Positions 11,501 to 22,794 are shown, counted from the stretch's first letter. The stretch: 64,000 bases of DNA from Ophiostoma sp. CBS 140.51 (GCA_029298735.1 JANSLP010000075.1:1-64000), one strand, 5' to 3'. Numbers and translations are program-made. The notes: generated by a model from the sequence alone, not told the origin.

Positions 11501-12261
11501 GGATGAGCAGCGCAGCGCCAATGTCGTCGAGGTCCAGATTCAGCTCGCGCTCACGGTTGACATCAAAGCGTGAGACGACCTTGTCGTGGTCGTCAGACGT
11601 CAAGCGGTACGAGGAGAGCTTGGCGTCACGGCGTTCCGACTGAGACTGGTACAGGAACGCAATCTTAGGGTGGCCCGTCTCGGTGTACAAGAAAGTACAG
11701 GCCTTGATAAACAGCTCCGACAGGCGCACCTGGTCCATCCAGTCAATGTTGCGAGACTGGTCCCGACGACTCTTGAGTCGCAGCACACACAGCACGCCCT
11801 CCCACAGCAGCAGCGCCATGTAGCGGCCGGACGGGTCCACAACACAGCGGTCCTGGCTCTGGGAGTCCCGCAGATGTTTCTCACCGACGTCGTGGAAGTT
11901 GTCAATCGTTTCTAAACTTTGTTGGGCTTCGTCCCAGACGAGGGTAAAGTAGTCGAAGCGGTCGGTGCCAACAAAGAGCAGCTCGGTGTCGGAGTCCTTT
12001 GGCCGGAGCGCCTCGAGCATGGCAACGGTGCCATAGATCTTTTGCGAGTGGAAGAGGGCGAGGTCATCTTGTTCGGTAAATCGCCAAATCTCGATACGGT
12101 TTGCTCGACTGGGGAGAATGGTTAGAGAAGGCCGAGACAAACAACAGGACATTTGTAGACACTCACGATAGAACCAGACACTCTTCGTGGGCCGAGAACA
12201 GCTTTATTCGCAGAGCATGCCTAATGCTGCTCGGCCGATGGACTGGAGCGACGTAGGCCAT
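8508..12261 (-). CDS. DDB1: DDB1, UV-damaged-DNA-binding protein 1 / CUL4 adaptor (1231 aa)
   Basis: DDB1 is the large beta-propeller adaptor of CUL4 ubiquitin ligases. It acts in nucleotide excision repair and, in Neurospora (where it is called DIM-8), in directing H3K9 methylation. The coding sequence joins 12261-12167 and 12108-8508 (minus strand) across a 58-nt intron (GTGAGT donor, CCCCAG acceptor). The split serine codon rebuilds ECLVLSRANRIEIW. The N-terminus MAYVAPVHRPSS matches fungal DDB1 starts. The C-terminus, with a helical EDLRNSIEELKRL, matches the family's end domain. The length is slightly above animal DDB1 because of low-complexity insertions: an acidic Ser/Asp stretch plus a Pro/Ala/Lys segment at about residues 360-410, and an acidic DEDDED/DVDEDDND insert at about 1005-1040. 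The frame upstream of the ATG is open and Ser-rich (from a TCC repeat) but has no ATG, so it is treated as leader. Confidence 0.96.
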
Positions 12262-13995
12262 GGTGAGAGGTTGAGAGGAGGAGGAGGAGGAGGAGGAGGA
12301 GGCGGAGGAGGAGGGGCGGAGGAGGGAGGCGGTGGACGACGCGGATGACGAGGATTTGTCGACGTCAAGCACGGTTATTGGTGAAGAAGAGGTGTATGGG
12401 GTCAGGGGTGTAGTCTGCAGGTCGAGGATGACTTCAGGTTGAATCTGTTGTGTTAGAGCGAGGTTGTGGTGAAATCGTTGAGCATCGACCGTGATAGGAA
12501 GTCGCTGCTAGGAGGCAAAGCTCAAGTCGTAATCGCACTAAAGTTTACATAACATGGTGAAGTTGCAGTTGCTCCCGGAGTTAAAGCGCGGTTTCGGCAG
12601 CAGCTTCCCCGCCAAAAAGCCAAAGAGATGCGCGTCGGCGATGGGAGATAAAGTGGCAGGCGCGCCCCGCAATTGTCCACTCAGAAGGCTGGGAAGGAGC
12701 CAAGAGAAACGGCCACACACAATTGCATATGAGATGGAAGGTGCAATGGATGGACAACATCATATATTAAGGGACGCGAAACAGTGTGCGACAACGACAG
12801 TACGATGGTATTGGTAGCTAATCTTTCTTTAACAAGTTCGAATACATGTCAAGGTCAACATACCTCATTATTGATTGTCAAATCGTCCCAAGCCCGCGTG
12901 CTCTCATGGTCCATGCTTCAACTTATTTGCCTAGGAGCCTGGCTTCTTTACAATTCACAAAAATTTTCAAAACTCAAATCAACATATACCTGAAAAGTCA
13001 GGATGAAATGTAGGATGAGATAAGACGAAAATTACACGAAAAAGCCATGTTCGCCATGCATGAGGCGTATATTGGTCGAGTCATAAAGAGTGGGCGAGCT
13101 GAATGGAATCGACTGAAACGGAAGGCGCCCTTTTACTGCTTTCATCTTGGCAGCCATCCTACTCAGCAATGAGACGAGATCAAGAATATCAGACTAAAAG
13201 TGGAAAAGAAGGGCAGTCATGAGATGAAATAAAAATATATAAATTCACATGAATCTCCTCCTGTTTCGTTCCTCATCGCACGTCGCAACTCTGAGATATC
13301 TCACACTCATAATGACACTCATTATGACGCTCAGCACGCTAAAACGTCACCCAAGCCTCGCTGGCTCGCAAACCAGCGCTATCATTTGCGTGAACCCATC
13401 CACCAATCGAGAAGGCGCCCCACTCACGTGGGAGAGTCTCCTCCGTAGGCACTAGGAAGTCGCGCCATAGGGGTGCCGAGGGTGCCTAATTCCGGCTGAG
13501 TCAATGAGAATAAATGGGACAATCGATTGGAACAATAGGAGGGCTGCACTCGCGCACAGGGCAAGTGCAGGCATGCAGGCGCACTTTAGGGCCACCAGGC
13601 TGCACAAAATCCATTAAACTGGACCCTAAATGCCTCTCCCTCCCCCCGCGTAGAGTGGTTACAGTGTGCGCACCGCGTTCGTAGCCCACGGTAAAGTCCC
13701 GTATCTGGCTCTCTTACACTGCTGATAACCGACCCCCTTCGAGAGCCCCTTCTTTACCCCGTCTCCTCTCTCTTTTCTTTCGTCTCTTGATTTCTTTCTT
13801 TTGCTTTTGCTTTTGCTTTTGAATAGTCCCATCATCAAGAGCAGCGATTCAGACCATTTTTACCGCCTTCCGTCCAATTCGACACTTATCCTTCCATCCG
13901 ATCGTTGCGCCGGCTAAAGCCGAGAGACTCGACACATCCTAATCTATCGAACTCTTCTCGACATCTATCCATCCACATTATCACACACATCCATC
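12262..13995. other. Intergenic region between divergent DDB1 and R3H genes
   Basis: Next to DDB1 this contains a purine-rich (GGA/GGAGG)n run at about 12278-12320, which reads as a TCC/CCT repeat in the DDB1 leader. The interval 12800-13250 is AT-rich with no long frames. At 13798-13820 a six-base TTTTGC unit is repeated about four times inside a T/C-rich leader just upstream of the plus-strand gene at 13996. No coding region is supported. Confidence 0.5.
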
Positions 13996-15291
13996 ATGGC
14001 CACTGCATCGTTTGAGAGAGGCCCGCCCGTCGAGCTGGAGGAGAAGCTCCAGCACACAGAACAATGGACACGCAGCATTCTTGAATCGCTGGGCATGTCC
14101 CCGGACGCCCGCGGCACTGGTGGCGAGCTGCTCACAATTCCTCTTGATGAGCCCGCTCAGCCACGGCAGCGCAAGATTGTCTTGGGGCCGGCTATCGCAG
14201 ACTCGGATGACGATGACGACGAGGATGTGGCAGCCCCTCGGGCTACCTTCTTGAAACGCCGCCACTCGCAGCGCGACAGCCAGCGCCGTCGCGATATGCT
14301 CCTCAAGGGCAAAGAGGGCAGCCGCCAGCGCCGACGGTGGGAGAATGACCGGCTGCTGCACGTCCCCAATGCGCAGCCCCCGCTGCCGAGCGACTGGGAA
14401 GTGCGCCCGACGCACACGGTGCACTACAACCTGCCATACCACCTGGCGCAATTCTGGGACCGCGGGCTGCGGGAAATGGTGAATGAGCGGCTGGCGGCCG
14501 AGGCAGTGCTGCGGCGGAAGCAGCTGGTGGCCCAGCAGGCGGGCATCACAGGTTCGCCAAAGTCAAAGAAGGGGAAGAAGTCGAAGAAGGCCAAGAAGTC
14601 GTCTTCGGCATCTGGCTCGACGTCGGCGTCGTCCACGTCGACATCGCCCACCTTTGGCATGGTGACGCGCGACCTGCGCCAGGCGGTCAAAAAGTCCGAG
14701 ACGATCAAGCTGTGGGTGCGCGCGCTCGAGGAGCCTGTGCGACAATACGTGTTTGCCGCTGAGGCAGCACGGCGTGCTTCGGAGGGCGACGAAGAGATTA
14801 TCGCGGCCGTGACGGCCAACCTCAGCGCGTCCTCGCTCGAAGACGACGACGACCGCAGCGAGATCCCCTCGGACCCCACGGCCGCCAGCGACACTTATGC
14901 CGTCTCTGACCAGGACGACGACGAGCTCGTGTTTGTCGGCCGCCGCACGACTGTTGAGAAGGAGGCGCAAGCTTCGTGGAAGCGTGCGCATCGCGAAGTC
15001 GGTAACCAGACAACCGACAGCGGTATTCTGTTCGATGCTCTCGGTGACGGCGAGACTGGCTCTTTCAAGTAGGTCCTTCCACCACGCCATTCTAATTTAT
15101 TCATTCACTAACTTCTTAGACGCTGGATCGCCCACTCGCTCTCCGACTACTACGGCCTTACATCACAGTCGACCAACATTGACGCGTCAAATCGGGTCGT
15201 CTACGTCTCACTCCGCGACGAGGCCACCCGCTCCGGCGCCGGCCCCATCTTAATACCCCGGCCCATGTGGGAGCTGTTTGAGGCAGTATAA
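13996..15291 (+). CDS. R3H-associated domain / R3H-like protein (414 aa)
   Basis: This is probably a single-stranded-nucleic-acid-binding protein of unknown process. The coding sequence joins 13996-15068 and 15120-15291; the 51-nt intron has a GTAGGT donor and a TTCTTAG acceptor, and the split Lys codon gives GSFKRWIAHSLSDYYGL. The region around residues 100-170 is Arg-rich and contains PLPSDWEVRPTHTVHYNLPY followed by LAQFWDRGLREM, which resembles the R3H-associated N-terminal domain (R3HDM4-like). The C-terminal exon carries an R3H-like end. Between them are a Lys/Ser-rich disordered segment (about 190-215) and acidic patches (DDDDDED at about 72-78 and EDDDD at about 283-288). The family assignment is from memory of the motif pattern. 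A nuclear role is plausible but not shown. Confidence 0.8.
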
Positions 15292-15772
15292 CTGTGGTGT
15301 ACGGGGTGAGCTCATTTTCATTTCGGTTTTGTATCTTTTCTTTCATTTTCACACTCGAATATTGTACACACTAGAAGTACTCAGTACACGACAGATATTG
15401 TAAGGCAGGTCCTATAGACGTAGGAAATCACGGGACACTCTCGTTCCTCTCACAGAATCTACGTCTAAATCTGTCGTGATCGTAGTTGTAAACGACGGAG
15501 TGTGCAAAAGCAATATCCGCTGGACTGCATGTAAGTAAGTGCATGTCAGTGAGTGGTCGTCTTGTGTGCGGGACCTGCCGCCGCATAACTTGCAGACTTG
15601 CATTATGAGCAAACTGCTAGTTTCAGCCTGTGGAAGCCGGTCCCCTGCCCAAAACGCCGAGCCGCACCAATTTTTAAACTTGCCAAAAACTCTCTTTTAA
15701 CGTCTCTCTCACTCACCCATTTCGACTCATAACAACCCACTTCTACTCATTATCGACGTTGTCGCAAACACA
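15292..15772. other. Intergenic, no gene seen
   Basis: This holds the 3' flank of the R3H-type gene, with T-rich stretches near 15310-15350, and the leader of the acetyltransferase gene. The last 80 nt before 15773 are typical fungal leader sequence rich in C, T and A. No frame here resembles a protein. Confidence 0.5.
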
Positions 15773-16327
15773 ATGGCCACAACCAATGGCACAACATCGT
15801 TACAGCCTCCACTCGCATCACCCCTCTTTACAATCGACTACGCTACATCCCAGCAAGATCTTCAAGACATTGCTGAACTCTTTCTCGAATACACCAGCGG
15901 CCTTGGCATCGACCTCGCCTACCAGTCTTTTGCGGAAGAGCTTGCCGGTCTGCCGGGCAAGTATGCCGCCCCGCAGGGTGTGCTCTTGATTGCGAGGAGT
16001 ACCGTTCCAGAGATTAGCGGCAAACCCATTGGCTGCGTCGCTCTTCGGCCACTCCCGGTGCCAGGAGAGGAGGCTACGAGTAGACGCTGCGAGCTCAAAA
16101 GGTTGTACGTCCGCTCCGATGCACGTGGCACGGGTCTTGGCGAGGCTCTGGCAAGGCGAGCGTTAGACGAAACTGTCACTCGAAACTACAAGGAAGTCGT
16201 CATGGATACTTTGGAATCAATGACCCCGGCACGGCGGCTGTATACAAAGCTGGGTTTCGCTGAGACGACGGCCTACTACGAGACGCCCATCAAAGAGACG
16301 GTCTTTTATCGGAAGATGCTGCCGTAG
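15773..16327 (+). CDS. GNAT-family N-acetyltransferase (184 aa)
   Basis: This is a single-exon acetyl-CoA-dependent acyltransferase; the acceptor substrate cannot be read from the sequence. The family's acetyl-CoA pyrophosphate loop is visible as RGTGLG (residues 118-123) directly after the beta-strand CELKRLYVRSDA, and is followed by the helix EALARRALDE. A late motif, TPARRLYTKLGFAET, matches the usual C-terminal GNAT strand-loop. The length is normal for a one-domain GNAT. No signal peptide or membrane segment is seen, so it is probably soluble in cytosol or nucleus. It lies 481 nt downstream of the R3H-type gene on the same strand, with its own leader. Similar small GNATs in bacteria and fungi acetylate amino acids, amines or antibiotics, so a specific name would be a guess. 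Confidence 0.9.
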   Translation: MATTNGTTSLQPPLASPLFTIDYATSQQDLQDIAELFLEYTSGLGIDLAYQSFAEELAGLPGKYAAPQGVLLIARSTVPEISGKPIGCVALRPLPVPGEEATSRRCELKRLYVRSDARGTGLGEALARRALDETVTRNYKEVVMDTLESMTPARRLYTKLGFAETTAYYETPIKETVFYRKMLP

Positions 16328-17184
16328 GCAGGACAAGATAGAAGGGAACGACATAATGAATGATACACACATAGACTTAGAATTACAAGACTTCTGCACT
16401 TTCTTTCTGTGCCATGAATCTTGGCAACCGGGTTTACAGCTGTTCCTCCAATGCTATGCACGTTCCTTTATTTCCCAAATTGATGAAGACACCACTTCAG
16501 AGAAGCGCACACAAACGGTACGTCAGTCTTGGCTTCGACCTGGAAAGGAAACCTGGGCAGGACGGCCGGGAAAATGAAGTGGTCAATGCTGAAGACTGGT
16601 TTTCTGGTTCCCCGGATTTCGTACATTGACAAATCCCGGCTTTCACATCCAGGAAGCAAACAGTCATTTGATTCTTCTTCATTTTATAGAGGCTGCAGCC
16701 AAGACGGTATCTCTCACAAAATGCGGAACAAAAGTACGGCGTATTCCAAACCCCCTATTATCGCTGCAGCGCTGTGCACCAATAAGTATTTTTGTACTCC
16801 GTATCTGAGTGAGCATTCTTGGTCGGTCTTGCCCTTTCTGTGGCTATCGCGCCAACCTCCATCTGTAACTTTATTTTGTCTTGGCAAAGTCTTGAAAGGG
16901 AAGGTAAGATTACCACCAGCCACCGTCCACCCTTTCTTCACAGGGCAGCCACGATACAGTCCTGGTTCAGTTGTGCTCGGAAAGAGCTACTGTGGTCAAG
17001 TATGTCTGCTTTCCCGCAAAACTTATTTTCAGGAGAATTTACAGAGATTTACAACTTCTTCCATTTCACTCCCTGATCAACGTGACATCGTCACTCGACA
17101 TCTACATTTATCTTCAACAAACAACATGAATATTCGATAGCGACCAATATTTTTATTTTACGTTCTTCGATCACATCTTTCGCA
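16328..17184. other. Intergenic, no supported gene
   Basis: A stop-free frame of about 200 codons runs from 16529 to 17140 (+) but begins at TTG, resembles no family and ends just before the next gene's leader. I treat it as chance. Nothing else is seen. Confidence 0.45.
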
Positions 17185-19317
17185 ATGAAGTACAAACCAA
17201 TAATCCCATTCTCGTACGGCGATCCCTCACCATTAGAATCATCCCATTCCGGCAGCGGCTTCAAGTCCTGGTTCACATCACGATGGCACAACCCGCGCTG
17301 GCGTAGGTTTGCTTTACCGCGGATCGGCGCTCTTTTGGTGTCCGCCTTTCTCTTTTACTCCGTCATCCGCTTCCGCCATCAAGAGCTGGAAATCATCAGC
17401 GTCCAGAGCACGGCCGATGACAGCAACACCCTTCTCGACGGCAGCGGCGGCGATGCCAGCGAGGCTCCTGCGGCGTCCAGCGACGTCAGTATAGCAGCTC
17501 CATCTGCGGTTCCATCTGTTTCTCCTATCGTCGAGCAGCCAGCGTCGATTGGCAGGCCACCTCCCGTCCTTCCTCCGCCAGTCAGTAAACCTTTCAATAA
17601 GGTCGACGACAGCAACTACCCGGGCGGCTGCATGCCGTTCATGACGCGGCTCTCCCAGAAGCCCGGACCCTTGTCGGAGGGCAAGCGCCAGCTTCCCTAT
17701 GTGCGGCCGCCACCACAATGCCGCACCTTCAACCTCTCGTCGCTCGAGACGCTCATCGACGACATGCGGACCACCGTTCAGGATCCGGACTTGTTCCGGC
17801 TGTTTGAGAACAGCTTTCCCAACACGCTAGACACGATGATCAAGTGGTACGGCTATGCCAACGAGACCGACCCAGAAACAAAAGAAGAGACGACAACAGA
17901 TGAGGAGCTCACGTACATTATCACGGGCGACATTGATGCCATGTGGCTGCGCGACTCGGCTGCCCAGTTGTCGTCGTACAGCAGTCTGTTAGAAACGGGC
18001 GGTGGCCACGATGACGATGACACTGACGACGATACACCAACTCTCGCCAGACTCTGGCGCGGCCTGATCAACATGCAGGCCCGCTACGTCTTGATCTCAC
18101 CTTATTGTCACAGCTTCCAGCCGCCGCGCGAGTCTGGCATCCCGCCCACGCGAAACGGGGCCTACGCCCAAAACCACCCCATGCCACCCTACGACCGCAC
18201 ACTCGTCTTTGACTGCAAGTGGGAGCTCGACTCGCTCGCCTACTTCTTGGATATTTCTGCCACGTACTTTGAAAAGACGGGCGACATTGCCTTCTTCGGC
18301 AAGTACAACTGGGTCGATGCTGTCGAAGCAGCTGTCGACGCTGCCGGTGCCATGCGCGAGGGCACATACGACGCCGACGGCCATGTTCTGAAATCGGGCT
18401 ACACGTTCACCGGGTGGACAGACCGTGGCTCCGAAACACTCACGAATAATGGTCTAGGCAACCCAAGCCTCCGAAACGGCATGGTCCGCACGGCTTTCCG
18501 GCCCTCCGACGACGCCACCATCTTCCAGTTCCTGGTGCCGGCCAACATCCAGTGGGCCGCCTCGCTCGAGCGTGCACATGAAATCATGGCACGCTTGGCG
18601 TCCTACCCATCCTCTCCCAATTTTTCGCAAGAACAAATCGACAAGGCCAAAAACCTCACGACGGTCATGCACGACTTTGCCAGGGGTATTCGCCAGGGTA
18701 TTGCCGAGCACGCCGTCGTCCACCACCGCAAGTATGGAGACATTTTCGCCTACGAAGTCGACGGCTACGGCAGCACCAACCTCATGGACGACGCCAACAT
18801 TCCATCCCTCCTGTCCATACCCCTTCTCGGCTTCTTAAAGTACCCAAGGGCGCCGCCAAAGGCACCCTGGACAGACAAGGACGGCATCTTCCACAAGGAA
18901 CACGACTACTACAAAATATATGAAAACACCCGCCAATTTGCCCTGAGCCCGGCGAATCCATACTACGCTTGGGCCACCCCCGACAGCTTTGCCTCCGTCG
19001 GCGGTCCACACTTGGGGCCCGGCCGAGGCTGGCCTATGGCCTCCATCGTGGCAGCGCTGACCACCTACCGCGTGGCCGACATGGACGACCCGGTGGCCCG
19101 CAACGAGGTCGTCGCCCTACAAATCAACATGCTGCTCAACTCAACATTCGGGGCCGGTGTCATGCACGAGAGCATTGATACGTGGGCACCCCATGTCTGG
19201 ACGCGGCCGTGGTTTGGATGGGCCAACGGGCTGTTTGGCGAGCTGATTCTCACCATTGCCAAAGACGACCAGGAGAGGCCCGAGGAGGAGCGCCTGTTGA
19301 GCCGGAGCTGGCAATGA
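17185..19317 (+). CDS. GH125 exo-alpha-1,6-mannosidase-like type II membrane protein (710 aa)
   Basis: This belongs to glycoside hydrolase family 125 (formerly DUF1237; fission yeast Mug157 is a member). Characterised bacterial members remove non-reducing alpha-1,6-mannose. It is a single exon. The N-terminus has about 42 basic cytoplasmic residues, then a hydrophobic anchor (about residues 43-61, RIGALLVSAFLFYSVI), a Ser/Pro-rich stem, and the catalytic domain from about residue 140. Family landmarks include CMPFMTRLSQ, IDAMWLRDSAAQ (residues 250-261, with Asp257), LISPYCHSFQPP, DCKWELDSLAYFL, MVRTAFRPSDDATIFQFLVP and HESIDTWAPHVWTRPWFGWANGLFGELI near the end. The topology suggests a Golgi or secretory-pathway lumenal enzyme trimming N-glycans or mannan. 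That location is inferred from the anchor, and the fungal substrate is not known from sequence. Confidence 0.93.
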   Translation: MKYKPIIPFSYGDPSPLESSHSGSGFKSWFTSRWHNPRWRRFALPRIGALLVSAFLFYSVIRFRHQELEIISVQSTADDSNTLLDGSGGDASEAPAASSDVSIAAPSAVPSVSPIVEQPASIGRPPPVLPPPVSKPFNKVDDSNYPGGCMPFMTRLSQKPGPLSEGKRQLPYVRPPPQCRTFNLSSLETLIDDMRTTVQDPDLFRLFENSFPNTLDTMIKWYGYANETDPETKEETTTDEELTYIITGDIDAMWLRDSAAQLSSYSSLLETGGGHDDDDTDDDTPTLARLWRGLINMQARYVLISPYCHSFQPPRESGIPPTRNGAYAQNHPMPPYDRTLVFDCKWELDSLAYFLDISATYFEKTGDIAFFGKYNWVDAVEAAVDAAGAMREGTYDADGHVLKSGYTFTGWTDRGSETLTNNGLGNPSLRNGMVRTAFRPSDDATIFQFLVPANIQWAASLERAHEIMARLASYPSSPNFSQEQIDKAKNLTTVMHDFARGIRQGIAEHAVVHHRKYGDIFAYEVDGYGSTNLMDDANIPSLLSIPLLGFLKYPRAPPKAPWTDKDGIFHKEHDYYKIYENTRQFALSPANPYYAWATPDSFASVGGPHLGPGRGWPMASIVAALTTYRVADMDDPVARNEVVALQINMLLNSTFGAGVMHESIDTWAPHVWTRPWFGWANGLFGELILTIAKDDQERPEEERLLSRSWQ

Positions 19318-20965
19318 GAGACGTCAGGTGACAAAAGGTGGCAGACCAGATAGAAGAGCCAAGTAGGCAAGATACCCAATACATACCAGGCATAGCAAAA
19401 TGCTCGTTTTCTTTATGACTCTATAGTCCACCAGCCATTCTTAGAATCTGCCGCGTCACTGCCGACTTGACCAGCTGGGTCCAGACCTCGGCCGGCCAGT
19501 AGACACAGCTTGCGGATGTCGTAGATCCCTAGTAGGAGGGAGGAGAGCTGTGCTCTCGGGCATGTCTCTCGCTTTCGTCCGTCTTTTCATCCATCCTCCA
19601 GTCTTTTCCATCTTGCATCTACCGGCGTGAGACATGCCAGCTTGGACGGGACGAGACACAGCAGCGGCAGCAGCGACTGCAACGGTTTTGGTCCGGCCGC
19701 ATCCGAATCCGATTGCACATGTTGTCTATCATCGTCTGGACTCTAACCGTTCCAGGGTCGTCTTTCTGTTTCCTCCGGTATGGGTATCTCGAGATGTCGA
19801 TCTTGAAGACGAGTCGCAGCTGAAAGTCAACGACGATCCGATCAGAGTCTCCCAAAACGGCGGTGTTCACTTCGGGAGGTAAAGGTCTAGACTATTAGAC
19901 CCTGAGGATTTGGGATTTGCATCATGACGTTCAGTTCCAGCTGCATCTGCAACCGCATCTTGAATGTCTTTCGGATCAAACACTCTCCGGTTTCCCTATC
20001 CGGTAGTGCAAAGGCTGTACTGCAGGCAGACTGGAATGTTAATGGTGCCTTTTCGTCTCAGAGCCACGCCTGGGCAGAGGGCAGGTCGCATTCCGCAAGG
20101 AGAAAAGATCATCGCTCAGAGAGGCTGTCAAACCGTGAGAGAAAAGAATAAGAAAAAGAAAAAAGAAGACGATAATGTTGAATATTCGACGTCGTTTGTT
20201 TCGTCGGCGGCCACTTCCCAAAAGGGCAACCTGGAGCTGAGTTCCAAAACAAGCAAGCACTAACACGACGGTTGGCTGTCAATCGATCGTTGTTGAACTG
20301 CAGCGTCGAAGGCTCCTTCCCGTCAAACCTTGCTCACAATCCCAATACCTGGTCGCAGTTTCTAAACTTGGCGACTCCTACCCAATAACCGGGTGCAACA
20401 GAAACTTCCCCCCTTTTTCTCGTTTCGTTTCTGTCTTCGCCCCCAAAAACTATCTCCAACTTTACCTTCACCTCATCTCGTCGTCTCAATTTCCCATGCA
20501 GCTGTTCGCTGTCCGCTGTCCGCTGTCCGCCAACACCCACCACCAAAAACGGCCTAGCACCAGCTCGACCTGGTTACTGGAATGCGCGCTAGTGTGCTCG
20601 TCTGCCTTCCCTGCACAAGCGCCCGTCCGCCAGCGCCTCCCAGCGGTAATGGGGACAAATGGCTGGTGATTTTCAGGAACGTCGTCATGGTTCCAGCGCC
20701 AGAGTCCACACCAAAAGTCCTCAACAGTGGACTCCCGCATCCGCTCGATATGGCAACCGTTGGAATGCAAGGGCGCCTGTCTCTCATTCCTCTCGCCAGA
20801 TAGAGAGAGAGAAAAAAGAGATTTTGCTTCTTCCTTTGCTGGCTCTTCTCTCGACTTTGCCCTCCCCTCCAGCTTCTAGGCTTCTAGGCTTCTAGCCTTT
20901 GCCTTGCCTTTGATGTGCTGTGGACCCTGTTCCTGGATGTCTTTGTTGGGCCGACAAAGACAGGC

Positions 20966-21028
20966 ACCAATACCCGTCAATACACCACCAATACACGTCA
21001 ATACACCACCAATACACGTCAATACACG
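20966..21028. repeat. Three tandem copies of a 21-nt unit
   Basis: The unit ACCAATACACGTCAATACAC plus one base occurs three times in succession at 20966, 20987 and 21008. The first copy has one substitution (CCC for CAC) and the last differs at its final base. It lies in non-coding DNA. Each unit contains a CCAAT core. A minisatellite is the simplest reading. Confidence 0.85.
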
Positions 21029-22459
21029 TCCATAGTCGACTTCGTTCGCTTCTTTATCCCTTGCCTGGGGGGCATTCACTCCCTGTGCTTTGTTCTCCAG
21101 ACCACGCGTTTTCCATGCTCCTGGTCGGTGGTGTTCCTTTCTCCAATACAAGGCCAGCCTTTATTGAGTATTTCGGAAGACAAGCTTGCCTTCTGACAAT
21201 TCTCATTTGTCCGTCTCTTTCGGCGGCTGCGGCCCTTGCCTTTGAGGCGTTCTCTATAGCATCGATGGCTCTTCTTGGTCGTCTTGGCCGCCTTTGTCCA
21301 GAAACGCCATTCACCTGCCCATTTCTCTCTTTCAGCGCGCCTGTTCCTTTGCTGCCCCTCGCTCTTATCTGTCTTCGGCCGTTGTGTGGTCGCTTTCCGG
21401 CAAGATCTTCTGAATGACGACAAAGAAAAACTCAAAGAAACTCAAAAAGACCCTTGGACCTGGAGCAGACCGTTCTGGTGTTTCTGGTGCATGTTTCCTT
21501 TCTTCTTTCTTTATTCGGCCATGTTGACGAGCCCCGCCAACTACTACTAAATGCTCGACCATGTTAGTCGACCCCTGACAGCCAATGCTCCGGATGCGAC
21601 TCTTCTAGGCCAATCGTCACAGATCGGCAGCCGCATATCTGCAAAAAAAGAGAGAGATCGACAATGGGACTTCCATGTTCGCCCATTCAGGGCCCTCTGC
21701 ACACTGCAGCGAACCGCGCGCGAGAGGCCCTCGAGGCCCCAAAGATCCCAAAAATACAGAGGCCTCGACCGTTAGTGCGGTTTTCTGAGCACAACTCGCC
21801 GTCGTCTGAGACAACAAGCTCGTCCTATTGAGCAACCTCTGCATTCCGGTGCCCGGCTGGCGGCCCACCGCAACAGGCGTCTAGACTTTTTTGCTTCACT
21901 TTTTCCCTCTTTTCTCTCTCATTTTCCCTATGTTTTCTAACTGGAGTGCAATATACCCGCTGTCACTTGGGCCTGATCTGCGCCGCCTCCCGGTTGTCTC
22001 AAGCGTTTGGCGGCTCAGCCTGCTGTTCTGTCTCTCCTTTCTTTGCTTTTTCTCTGTCTATTTTGTCCTCTTCTCTCTTGTGCCCCGTATTTCCCACGCT
22101 CTGGTTCTTCTCTCTAAATCTCTTAAAGATCGTCTGTCCGTTTCCGTTCATGTTCAGCCATCTCTGGAAATGCGGTCGTAAGAAAGACACGAGTTCAACG
22201 TCTTTCGCGTCTCTTTTCGTCACTTTACGCTCTCCTTGCTCTTTATTCTTCACATTCTTTCCGTGGCTGGCACCGCACCCCCCTTTCTTCACACCAAAGA
22301 CCGTACACTACACCTTGTTCATCGGTCCAACACCCACTACGCAAGCAAAGAAAGGGCAGCATCGTCTGGCACGTCTGGCCTCCCTCTTTTTTGCTTTTGC
22401 GCATTGTGTTCACTTTTCATTGTCCGTTTTTAGAAATTGTTCAAGACAACCCTCGTTTC

Positions 22460-22466
22460 TATAAAG
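22460..22466 (+). promoter_or_regulatory. TATA box of the GH16 gene
   Basis: TATAAAG sits 335 nt upstream of the start codon at 22795, just before a C/T-rich tract and an AC-rich leader. The long leader that follows fits this as the core promoter element, although the transcription start is not visible from sequence. Confidence 0.45.
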
Positions 22467-22762
22467 GCAGCTCGGTCTGCTTGTCTTTCCCATCTTGTTC
22501 ATCATTCAAACCATCCTTTGGTTTTTTCCTTTACTCGGTCAACAACTCCAGCAACACTTTCGACAGTTCGACAATATATCAACAACATCAACATCAACAC
22601 CCAACACCAACAGCAAAGAGTCAGTCACTCACCGCCACAACAACAACCTTTCGATACAACATCAAGTTTTCAAAGTATAAGACCTATAGTGCTGGACACT
22701 TTTGGTCTCTTTCAGCTTTTTGCATCTTTTACCTCAAGCACACACATCACCAACACCAACAC

Positions 22763-22790
22763 AAAATTCAAAATTCAAAATTCAAAATTC
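22763..22790 (+). repeat. Four perfect AAAATTC heptamers in GH16 leader
   Basis: AAAATTC is repeated four times without error and ends four bases before the GH16 start codon, which keeps an A-rich Kozak-like context. The repeat is entirely in the 5' untranslated leader. Confidence 0.9.
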
Positions 22791-22794
22791 AAAA

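Larger units (their letters stand above)
19318..22794. other. 3.5-kb intergenic region with short tandem repeats and GH16 promoter
   Basis: No coding region is recognisable. Short tandem repeats occur at 20503-20530 (TGTCCGC units), about 20871-20897 (GGCTTCTA units) and 20966-21028 (three 21-nt units). From 21880 onward the plus strand is markedly C/T-rich, as is usual ahead of a well-expressed fungal gene. A TATAAAG lies at 22460, and the last 300 nt form the leader of the GH16 gene with CAACA-type repeats. Confidence 0.5.

Noticed and set aside
12262..12372. In-frame Ser-rich N-terminal extension of DDB1
   Set aside because: The extension begins at GTG with no ATG, is encoded by a TCC microsatellite, and the MAYVAPVHRPSS start matches the family.
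16529..17140. Stop-free frame of 203 codons (+)
   Set aside because: It starts at TTG, has no ATG-based start in good context and no family resemblance, and it runs to just before the GH125 leader.
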